Assembly: GCA_035526825.1 (NCBI GenBank)
Contig: DATLBT010000071.1
Location: 36,667 to 100,666, forward strand
Reading direction: 5' to 3'
From: JACPFV01 sp035526825
GTDB lineage: Bacteria > Pseudomonadota > Gammaproteobacteria > Nevskiales > Nevskiaceae
DNA: 64,000 bases
How positions within the stretch are numbered: position 1 is the stretch's first letter; the number at the start of each line of letters is the position of its first letter. This document shows, in pieces, positions 6,537-13,311 of this stretch. Both the position numbers and the translations under genes were made by a program. The notes under the pieces are model-generated. The model saw only the letters and a list, made by a program, of their open reading frames with translations. It searched no databases and was not told where the DNA came from.

Positions 6537-8247
6537 GCGCAGCCTCAAGATTTCTCTGGCCGCGGATGAGATAAAGCAGGCCACACTTCTCGTTGTACCC
6601 CATCCATCCTCGGCGCATCGTGGTTTTCCGCCACTGTGGCGAGACCATATTTTCCAGCGGGGCCCAGGTCTTCTCGTCATCGAGCTGGAGGTCACCTATG
6701 GGCCTGCGGAGCTTGTCGAATCGTAGGCCGAAATTTCCCTTGTCCTGCCTGTAAAGAGTGGCGTGGGGGACATCCTCATGGACGGCGCCCCTCAAAAGCC
6801 GCTTGGTGCCAGGACCGATGAGTTCCGATGGGTGGCATTCCATGGCCAGCTCGATCACGTCGCGCGAAAGAAATGGAAATACGCGTCGGATGCCATAGTG
6901 GCTGCACGCCTCCCAGTTCATGGCGGCGAAGTCGTTCGTGACATGTCGCGTGAACATGTAGCGGTGCGCCGCAGGAAGCCCATTGACCCACCGGCGCATG
7001 CGGGCGAGCTCGTCCTGATACTCCCGCTTCAGTTCCTCGGGCACGAACTCAAGCAATCCATCCGGGTGCATGACGTAGGGCCGACCGATCGCCGCCAAGA
7101 CACGACCCTTCAGCCATCGCGCCGGGGCCGATCGCCCGAAAGGCCAGGCCGAAGGCTCGCTCAAGAGTTCGGAGAGCGCGGTACCCGCAGCCCAATCCGG
7201 GGTCGAGAGTCTCGAGCCACAGACTTCATCCGCGAATTCTCCTCCCAATAGCACACGCACCTGCTGCTCCCGGGTGATTGTTGCCAAGCTGCACAGCGCC
7301 GGATGAATCACCGGGAAACTGATCGGCGGCGCCTGCTGGATGAGCGCTTCAAAGCTGTCCGGCGTGAGGTCGTCTTCCCAAAACCTCGAGACACCGGCCC
7401 AAGTCCTCAGGGGGCGCACAAATCCGATTTCCCTGTCACGCGTAGCAACACCCTCAGGCGGAAGCTGGCTCCACGTCATGATCTGGAACCCAAGTTTCTG
7501 CGTCGCCAGCGACAACAGCACGCCGGAGTCGACCCCTCCACTCAAGCTGAGGAGGTTGGCGCCCTGCGGATCCAAACTTTTGGACAGGGAATCAAGCAGC
7601 AGTGCGCGTACCCTGCCCTGGCGACTCCTCGCCAGCTTCGAATCAGGGCGTAGAGGCGGTTCCAACGGCTGAGGACACCAATAGCGGGTGATGGCGGCCG
7701 CCGTATCAGGACTGGCAAAGGTCACCGTTTCACCAACTGCCAGGCTCCGTACTCCGGCGAGATGCGATCGATTCGAAAGATTGCCCCCCCAGCCCATGAC
7801 CCAAATCGCATTGGATAAGGGCTCGAGGCCGCCGCGCCATCCGCCGAAATCGGGGATCGCATCGGCCTGAGTGGAGAACACAAGCCGATCCGGCCCCTGC
7901 CAGAAGTAGAGCGGCACCAAGCCCGCAGCCGACCGCGCCGCATGAACTTTCCCCCCGGACCCCAGAAAAACAAATGTGAAGTCGCCCGGACGCGCCAGAA
8001 GACCCTTCACGGTCTCGTCGGCTGTAATGGGCCTCGAAGCCTCCGCCTGCAGGATCGAGCCTGTGGGGTTCTGGCAGGGCTCCGACCAGCCAATGGAGCG
8101 AATGGCAAAAACCCATCCTGAAGCGGGCCGCCAAACGACGTCGTAATGTCGCTCCAGGCGGGAATGGGCCCGATTGACCAAGCCGGGATCGGGGCTGCCG
8201 AAGGCGAAAATGTTGGCTACGGACCCGCTATTTTTATCGTCAGCCAA
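6508..8247 (-). CDS. Lasso peptide macrolactam synthetase, C protein (asparagine-synthetase-like)
   Basis: About 579 residues. A longer open frame exists, but TTG 8247 is preceded by a GGGAAAGG ribosome-binding site and leaves room for the divergent promoter. The N-terminal half is a degenerate glutamine-amidotransferase domain without the catalytic Cys2 ('GSPDPGLVNRAHSRLERHY', 'GDFTFVFLGSGG'). This is expected for lasso cyclases, which do not use glutamine. The C-terminal half keeps the ATP-pyrophosphatase loop 'LSLSGGVDSGVLLSLA' (SGGVDS at 236-241) and 'VLLGGEFADEVCG'. The enzyme adenylates the ring acid (predicted Asp9) and joins it to the amino group of Gly1. It is divergent from the precursor gene and convergent with the kinase gene. 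Confidence 0.9.
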   Translation of the reverse strand: MADDKNSGSVANIFAFGSPDPGLVNRAHSRLERHYDVVWRPASGWVFAIRSIGWSEPCQNPTGSILQAEASRPITADETVKGLLARPGDFTFVFLGSGGKVHAARSAAGLVPLYFWQGPDRLVFSTQADAIPDFGGWRGGLEPLSNAIWVMGWGGNLSNRSHLAGVRSLAVGETVTFASPDTAAAITRYWCPQPLEPPLRPDSKLARSRQGRVRALLLDSLSKSLDPQGANLLSLSGGVDSGVLLSLATQKLGFQIMTWSQLPPEGVATRDREIGFVRPLRTWAGVSRFWEDDLTPDSFEALIQQAPPISFPVIHPALCSLATITREQQVRVLLGGEFADEVCGSRLSTPDWAAGTALSELLSEPSAWPFGRSAPARWLKGRVLAAIGRPYVMHPDGLLEFVPEELKREYQDELARMRRWVNGLPAAHRYMFTRHVTNDFAAMNWEACSHYGIRRVFPFLSRDVIELAMECHPSELIGPGTKRLLRGAVHEDVPHATLYRQDKGNFGLRFDKLRRPIGDLQLDDEKTWAPLENMVSPQWRKTTMRRGWMGYNEKCGLLYLIRGQRNLEAALTRAGAPDV

Positions 8248-8268
8248 GGTGGCCTTTCCCGGGGTTTT

Positions 8269-8286
8269 CCGCCACAATCTTGGCGG
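8269..8286. promoter_or_regulatory. Inverted repeat in the shared control region of cyclase and precursor genes
   Basis: CCGCCA (8269-8274) and TGGCGG (8281-8286) form a perfect 6-bp inverted repeat with a 6-nt centre, midway in the 78-nt gap between the divergent start codons at 8247 and 8326. It could be an operator acting on both sides. I found no convincing -35/-10 pair with normal spacing, so the promoters stay unassigned. Confidence 0.35.
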
Positions 8287-8325
8287 GTCCAGCGTTAATC
8301 TAAAGCAGACTGCCAGGAGTTCATA

Positions 8326-8484
8326 GTGAAGACTGGAAACGAAAAGAAGCAAAATGCTCAGCTTGAATCGCCGGCAAAGCGGCCGTACCAGTCACCGGTC
8401 TTGTCGCAGCTTGGCGCTATCGGCACGATCACCGCCGGTGGTGGGCAGAACAAGGCTCCCGACACCGGTAAGAACTCGGTATGA
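8326..8484 (+). CDS. Lasso peptide precursor (A gene)
   Basis: A 52-codon gene starting with GTG, 7 nt after AGGAG (8315-8319), and ending TGA at 8482-8484. The leader (residues 1-37) is lysine- and glutamine-rich and ends 'YQSPVLSQLGAIGTIT' plus Ala. Counting back from the core this gives Tyr -17, Pro -14, Leu -12, Gly -8 and Thr -2, the consensus YxxPxLxxxGxxxxxTx of lasso leaders bound by B1 and cut by B2. The predicted core is GGGQNKAPDTGKNSV (residues 38-52): Gly1 and Asp9 give a 9-residue ring with a 6-residue tail. It stands divergent from the cyclase gene and directly before a PqqD-like gene. No promoter was identified. Confidence is high because leader, core and neighbours all agree. 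Confidence 0.9.
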   Translation: MKTGNEKKQNAQLESPAKRPYQSPVLSQLGAIGTITAGGGQNKAPDTGKNSV

Positions 8485-8506
8485 ACTCGGACTGAAGGTT
8501 CGAGCG

Positions 8507-8773
8507 TTGCGACCCGTTGCAGGAGCCTTAATCCAGCAAGTCGGCGAGGATCTGGCCCTGTTCCACCCGGCTATCCCGCGCGTCTTCGTCTTGAACTCTG
8601 TAGGGGCGGACATCTGGCGGTTGCTCAACGCTGGATGCGATAAACCCGCGATCGTCCAGCATCTTCTGAACCTGTATGACACCGATCCTGCAACGCTGCA
8701 GATTGACGTGTCCAAGATCATCAGTGACCTGCAGGTTGCTGGCCTGCTAACCGAGCCCGAAGCCGAGTTCTGA
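8507..8773 (+). CDS. Second PqqD-like (RRE) protein, next to the precursor
   Basis: 88 residues from TTG 8507, 8 nt after GAAGG. This start gives the normal PqqD length and begins at the family N-terminus ('RPVAGALIQQVGEDLALFHP'). The open frame runs back to an ATG at 8354, but that would overlap most of the precursor gene in another frame. The core pattern 'RVFVLNSVGADIWRLLNAG' and the C-terminal helix 'VSKIISDLQVAGLLTEPE' are typical. It lies 22 nt after the precursor stop and 2 nt before the methyltransferase start. It probably binds the same leader, either as the main B1 or to bring the precursor to the methyltransferase. Sequence similarity to the first B1 is low by eye. Confidence 0.82.
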   Translation: MRPVAGALIQQVGEDLALFHPAIPRVFVLNSVGADIWRLLNAGCDKPAIVQHLLNLYDTDPATLQIDVSKIISDLQVAGLLTEPEAEF

Positions 8774-8775
8774 GT

Positions 8776-9732
8776 TTGTACTCCCTGAAAGATTACGGGC
8801 GCATGCTGTCCGACCGGGTGCGCATGCGGGCATACGTCCGCGCACTCGAGCAAACCGTGCGGCCAGGGTCGGTGGTCGCGGACTTGGGGGCTGGAACGGG
8901 AATTTTCTCCTTGCACGCCTGTCGCCTGGGTGCCCGCCATGTATACGCAGTGGATATGAGCCCGGCGATGACTGTAGCGGCCGCTGCCGCAAAAGCAAAC
9001 GGGTTTTCCGAAAGGATCACGTGCATACAGGCGGATTGCCTCAGGACTTACCTGCCCGAAAAAGTCGACATCGTCATTGGCGATTTGCGGGGCACGCTGC
9101 CATTTTTTCCAGGCAATCTGGAAGCCTTCGCGCATGCTCAGCGCCACTGGCTGAAGCCGGGCGGTACGCTGATCCCGAAGCGGGATGTCTTGAAAGTTGC
9201 TTTGGTTCGCGATCGTTTGCTTTACGAGAAAATAACCGGGCCTTGGAGGCATCAGCCCGCGAAGCTGGACCTGAGCATCGCGCTGAAATGGGCAGTTAAC
9301 CAGTTCGCGCACGTACACCTGAAAGGCTCAGCTCTGGCCAGCGCCCCTAAAACTTGGGGCAGCATCGACTACGGCGCGGGAATCCAGCGCAATGCCCAAC
9401 CCCTTAGTTGGAAGTCTCGACGCCGAACCACGGCTTACGGATTGGCCGTGTGGTTCGACGCGGAACTTACCGCCACAATCGGATTTTCCAACCGCCCGGG
9501 CAGCAGCCCTGCTATTTATGGACAGGCATTCCTGCCCTTCGAAAACCCACTAACCATCTCTGCGGGCGAAAGTCTCCAGGCCGATATTCAACTGACGCAG
9601 CTGGACGATTACCTCTGGAGCTGGCAGGTCGAGCATCGCGGGAGCGATGGCGCTGTGCGCAGGACATTACGCCAGAGCATGTTCTTGGGGATGATGCTGA
9701 CCACCGAGGCCCTCAAGAATTTGCGTCAGTGA
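8776..9732 (+). CDS. PRMT-like class I SAM methyltransferase of the lasso cluster
   Basis: 318 residues from TTG 8776, 2 nt after the PqqD stop. The SAM-binding motif I 'VVADLGAGTGIFSLHACRLG' lies at about residues 33-52, followed by 'VYAVDMSP' (motif II) and 'KVDIVIGDLRGTLPFF'. A beta-barrel-like C-terminal half with a 'MLTTEALKNL' end resembles the protein arginine methyltransferase fold. The place where PRMTs carry the two-glutamate arginine-binding loop reads 'GDLRGTLPFFPGN', without that Glu pair. The predicted lasso core has no arginine, so classical arginine methylation is unlikely. Lysine, asparagine, a carboxylate or an unrelated substrate are all open. Its position in one unit with precursor and RRE protein makes the peptide the likely substrate. 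Confidence 0.75.
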   Translation: MYSLKDYGRMLSDRVRMRAYVRALEQTVRPGSVVADLGAGTGIFSLHACRLGARHVYAVDMSPAMTVAAAAAKANGFSERITCIQADCLRTYLPEKVDIVIGDLRGTLPFFPGNLEAFAHAQRHWLKPGGTLIPKRDVLKVALVRDRLLYEKITGPWRHQPAKLDLSIALKWAVNQFAHVHLKGSALASAPKTWGSIDYGAGIQRNAQPLSWKSRRRTTAYGLAVWFDAELTATIGFSNRPGSSPAIYGQAFLPFENPLTISAGESLQADIQLTQLDDYLWSWQVEHRGSDGAVRRTLRQSMFLGMMLTTEALKNLRQ

Positions 9733-9875
9733 GCAGAACGGGCGGTCGCTTACTACAGTTGTTCGGCTCGAGAACTTCTTGTTTCCCGGTCAGCCGCAAC
9801 GCCCGGCGCAAGTGCTAACCACGCGCGCTAAAACAAACCTAAGCATGCTGTACTGGCGTTTGAAACACCCGGAGC

Positions 9876-10640
9876 TCAGTCCGCCCCGCGCACCAGCACG
9901 CCGGCAAGTAGTAGTTCCGTGTAGAAGCGCTGCCCGGTGTACTTCAGCCCGGCGCTTCCATCCAGCACGAGGCCTTTTCCGAACAGGCAGTACGGCACCA
10001 CAAGCACCGGGCCCAGCAGAAAACGCCGCGCGCGATCGGGCCAGGATAGCTGGGCAAGTGGCGTTGAGCGCAGCTTGCGCGCCTCGAGCCTCATGTACTT
10101 GCGCTGCGCGTTGCGCCAGTGATCAAATGACTTACGGTCATCGTGATAGATCGGGTTGCGCAACTCTGCGATGCGGCCGACCAGCCGCAGACGCTGGGTA
10201 TGCCCGTCCTGCACGTACTCGCCGCGTTCACGCCGAAAGAGCACAATAGAAGGCGGATACAACGACCCGCGCAGCAGCTTGCCGTCCACCAAGTAGACGA
10301 AGGGCACGCGGAATCCCGAAATGTCTTCGGGCGGCTGAACATCTCGGATTTCCGCGACTAGCGCTTCGGACAGCCGGTAATCTGCATCGAGCGCGAGCAC
10401 CCAAGGAGTCGTCACGCCCGTCTCCCGCAATGCGACGTTCCATTGTGCCGCGTGCCCCGCAAACGTCCGCGCGACAACGCGCACCTCCGGATAACGCGCG
10501 AGGATATCGCGGGTCGCGTCCGTGCTGTTGCTGTCTACTACCACCACTTCGCTCGCCCACGAGAGCGCCGCGAGCGAGCGATCAATGTTGGGCGCCTCGT
10601 TGAACGTGAGGATCAGCGGTGTGATGTCCGCGAGGTTCAC
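9876..10640 (-). CDS. Glycosyltransferase family 2 (WaaE/KdtX-like)
   Basis: 254 residues from a GTG that overlaps the preceding stop (GTGA at 10640-10637). The GT-A domain shows 'PLILTFNEAPNIDRSLAAL', 'VVVDSNSTDATRDIL', and the metal/nucleotide-binding 'VLALDADYRL'. 'YLVDGKLLRGSLYPP' and 'DGHTQRLRLVGRI' are typical of the WaaE/KdtX branch, which adds sugars to LPS core or polysaccharide acceptors. The C-terminal 60 residues hold a hydrophobic segment ('RRFLLGPVLVVPYCLFGKG') that should bind the inner face of the cytoplasmic membrane. It is the last gene of the long minus-strand exopolysaccharide operon. The 143 nt between it and the lasso methyltransferase (9733-9875) show no gene and no clear terminator. 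Confidence 0.85.
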   Translation of the reverse strand: MNLADITPLILTFNEAPNIDRSLAALSWASEVVVVDSNSTDATRDILARYPEVRVVARTFAGHAAQWNVALRETGVTTPWVLALDADYRLSEALVAEIRDVQPPEDISGFRVPFVYLVDGKLLRGSLYPPSIVLFRRERGEYVQDGHTQRLRLVGRIAELRNPIYHDDRKSFDHWRNAQRKYMRLEARKLRSTPLAQLSWPDRARRFLLGPVLVVPYCLFGKGLVLDGSAGLKYTGQRFYTELLLAGVLVRGAD

Positions 10641-11782
10641 GACGCAGGCCTGGCGAGGACTCTCTCGTAGAGGGCGCGCAGGCGCTGACCCATCACGGCA
10701 GAGGAAAATTCGCGCCGCGCGACGTCCCGTGCTGCTTCGCCCATCCGCGAGCGCCGCTGCGCGTCACCGAGCACGGCGTCTATCCCGGCGGCGATGCTCG
10801 CGCCATCCGTCCCCGTGACCACGCCAGCGCCCGCCTGCTCAACGAGCCGCGCGAGCGCAACACCACGGGACACCACGCACGGCACGCCAGCCGCCAGAGC
10901 CTCCGCAACCGCTATTCCGAAGTTCTCGGAGTACGACGGCAGCGCGAACGCAGCTGCCCGACTGAGCAGCTCCGCCTTCGCCTCGCCGCGCACATCCCCT
11001 AGCCATTCGACGTGTGCCGCGATTCCGAGCGACTGGGCCTTGGCCTTGAGCGCCTGCTCGTATGCATTTTCGCCAGCGCCGGCAACTGCCAAGCGAAGCG
11101 CCGGGCGTACCGCTGCAACCCGCGCAACAGCATCAAGCAGGCCCTCGACGTTTTTCTTCGGATCGAGCCTGGAAAGAAAGACCAGTAGGTGCTGATCTAC
11201 TTCCGCCTTCAAAGGGGCTATGAATGCTTCGTCCGGAAGCGCTAGCTGAATTACAACACTGCGCATCGGCGCGCCTAGGCCTTCCGCCTCGGCACGTTCT
11301 GCGTCGCTGGTGAAATGGACGGCTGCCGCATCGCGTAGAAGCGAACCTTCAAGGAGCGTAAAGGACAAGCGCTTGAAGAGGGGCCGGTGCTTACGCATCC
11401 CATACGCGTTTAGTGCGCCCAGCGGCCGGATGACGTAAGGCACCGTAGCGCGGCGCGCGGCCCAAGCGGCGACGACACTTGTGAATGAGAATAGCGCATG
11501 TACATGCACGAGGTCGTACTCCCTGACATGCGCAAGCATCCACCGCACAAAAGGAATTGACACCTTGTAAAACGTCGTGTCCCTGCGGAACAGGTGGCGG
11601 CGGCGTCCGCCCCGCACGTCATGCTCAATGGTGGTCATCTCCGTCGACAAGTCTGTGGCGCAGGTTGATGCCACTTCGACTTTCACACCGACCGCCGCGA
11701 GCGCCTGCTCCATGCTGCGCAAAGCCGCCGGCGGCCCGCCGTCGGACTCCGCCAAGGACGGAAGAACGTGAAGTGTTCTCAC
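10637..11782 (-). CDS. Glycosyltransferase family 4
   Basis: 381 residues from GTG 11782. N-terminal Rossmann domain: 'LHVLPSLAESDGGPPAALRS' and 'YDLVHVHALFSFTSVVAAWA'. C-terminal domain: 'LVFLSRLDPKKNVEGLLDAV' and the family 4 donor loop 'SYSENFGIAVAEALAAG', with the paired glutamates. It is a retaining GT-B enzyme adding one sugar of the repeat unit to a lipid-linked intermediate in the cytoplasm. It overlaps the following GT2 gene by 4 nt. An 83-nt gap (11783-11865) separates it from the polymerase gene, one of the few real gaps in the operon. Confidence 0.87.
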   Translation of the reverse strand: MRTLHVLPSLAESDGGPPAALRSMEQALAAVGVKVEVASTCATDLSTEMTTIEHDVRGGRRRHLFRRDTTFYKVSIPFVRWMLAHVREYDLVHVHALFSFTSVVAAWAARRATVPYVIRPLGALNAYGMRKHRPLFKRLSFTLLEGSLLRDAAAVHFTSDAERAEAEGLGAPMRSVVIQLALPDEAFIAPLKAEVDQHLLVFLSRLDPKKNVEGLLDAVARVAAVRPALRLAVAGAGENAYEQALKAKAQSLGIAAHVEWLGDVRGEAKAELLSRAAAFALPSYSENFGIAVAEALAAGVPCVVSRGVALARLVEQAGAGVVTGTDGASIAAGIDAVLGDAQRRSRMGEAARDVARREFSSAVMGQRLRALYERVLARPAS

Positions 11783-11865
11783 GGTGGGACCTCCAGCGTT
11801 ATCCGCTTGAGCGCATCGCTAACGAGCGAGCTGTGACCGAGAATGTAAGGCCGCTTCTCGTCTCG

Positions 11866-13311
11866 TCATCGCCCCCCCGGACCTCGGCTCCGCAGGGCAC
11901 GCAGTAGCGGCTCGCTTGCAAAGGCGGAAACTAGGGCCAGAACGATGAATTTCATGAGAACGCTGCCGACCAGTTTAATACTCGTTATCTCGAATTGTGC
12001 CGCGTGGATCAGAACAGTCGTGGCAAATGCATAACCCATCACCGACATCCCCTCGCGCGCCATGAAATACCGAAGAATTCCGCCCCACGCCATCCCGAGC
12101 ATCGCGATAGGAACAAACATCAGATACGCGCCAAAGTCGACGTAAGTCTCGGCCAAGTAACCCATACTGATCGAAGTGCCGAAGTCGGAAACTGGCAGGC
12201 CAGTATATTCCCGGGTCATCTGCGAATCGGACGGGAGCACGTCCTTACCGGGGAAGAGGAGGCGCGGAGTGAGGACGTGGAGCACGGCCTGCCCCCACAG
12301 GGCTCCGTCAGTATGAGGAATGTGCGCTGGGACGCGACTCAGAATTGCCGCAAAGAAGTCCACGTACGCCAGACGTTCGAGCAAATTGTCGACGGAGTCG
12401 TCGAACGCATTGGCCTCCAACGTCGAGACCATCGATGCGAACGTTCCAATCATTTCAGCAGGCGAGCGGAGAGTTACTTGCTCTCCCGAGCCTTGGTTTA
12501 GATACGCCCGGAATTCACGCTTGATGCCAGTCCACGCCAACGCAAAGGACAGCAGGAGGACCGCCAAGATGGATACAACCCACAACAACCGCCTGTTGGA
12601 CACCTTCGACGCCATCAGCGCAATGGCGCACACGAAAAACACAGTCTGCCATCCCGCAAAGAATCCGATGCCCGAGACGATTTCCAGCACGAAGGCGATC
12701 GGCACATAATACAGTCGGCGCCATCGGCGAAATACGAGATAGCTGAGCAAGAAGAACAGCACCCATTTCACCGCAGCGATTGCCAATAGAATCTGAGACA
12801 ACGCCAGGACGTACCAAGCACCAAAAGACAACACTCCGCTAGCTACGCCGACTACCAAGTACGCGATAAATACGCGATCAAGCGAAAGGGTCTCCGCTCG
12901 ACGATGAATGTTGGTGATCTGCGCGGCTCGGAAATGCCGCACGGCCATCCACATGCCCGCAGCAAGAACGACCAGTCCCGCCAGACTAAGCAGAGTCGCG
13001 CGGCCAACCATGTCAGGGGCCAGCGAATACAGTTCCGAAATTGGCACGTCGCGATAATTCGCGTGGAATACCTTGGCTGACACTTGGGCCCATTGGTAGC
13101 CGGCAGCGAAGAATAGGATAGGCGGCTCCCCTGGACGCCAGAGAGCGAGTACCAAGAACGTCAGCGTTGCCATACAGGCAAGCGTTAGCCCGGGGTTTGA
13201 GGAAAACGAGGCGAGAAACAATGAAAACAGCAGACTGACCACGACGAATGAACGAAAAGGCACCTGTTTTATGGAAGGGACCTTGGGTCCCTGCACAACA
13301 ACGCTCTTCAC
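11866..13311 (-). CDS. Wzy-like polysaccharide polymerase, multi-pass membrane protein
   Basis: 481 residues from GTG 13311 (GTGA overlap with the upstream GT4). About eleven hydrophobic segments are spread along the chain, for example 'SFVVVSLLFSLFLASF', 'LLSLAGLVVLAAGMWMAV', 'ILAVLLLSFALAW'. A large hydrophilic loop lies at about residues 270-370 ('HIPHTDGALWGQAVLHVLTP', 'DSQMTREYTGLPVSDFGTS'). This is the layout of oligosaccharide repeat-unit polymerases (O-antigen polymerase type), which join repeat units on the periplasmic face of the inner membrane. Family sequence conservation is weak, so the call rests on topology and on its place among polysaccharide genes. Confidence 0.75.
   Translation of the reverse strand: MKSVVVQGPKVPSIKQVPFRSFVVVSLLFSLFLASFSSNPGLTLACMATLTFLVLALWRPGEPPILFFAAGYQWAQVSAKVFHANYRDVPISELYSLAPDMVGRATLLSLAGLVVLAAGMWMAVRHFRAAQITNIHRRAETLSLDRVFIAYLVVGVASGVLSFGAWYVLALSQILLAIAAVKWVLFFLLSYLVFRRWRRLYYVPIAFVLEIVSGIGFFAGWQTVFFVCAIALMASKVSNRRLLWVVSILAVLLLSFALAWTGIKREFRAYLNQGSGEQVTLRSPAEMIGTFASMVSTLEANAFDDSVDNLLERLAYVDFFAAILSRVPAHIPHTDGALWGQAVLHVLTPRLLFPGKDVLPSDSQMTREYTGLPVSDFGTSISMGYLAETYVDFGAYLMFVPIAMLGMAWGGILRYFMAREGMSVMGYAFATTVLIHAAQFEITSIKLVGSVLMKFIVLALVSAFASEPLLRALRSRGPGGR

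Noticed and set aside
8280..8301. Sigma-70 promoter TTGGCG ... TAATCT before the lasso precursor
   Set aside because: The two boxes are only 10 nt apart, far from the usual 16-18.
8354..8506. N-terminal extension of the second PqqD gene back to ATG 8354
   Set aside because: It would overlap most of the precursor gene in another frame and add about 50 residues unlike PqqD. TTG 8507 with GAAGG gives the normal length.
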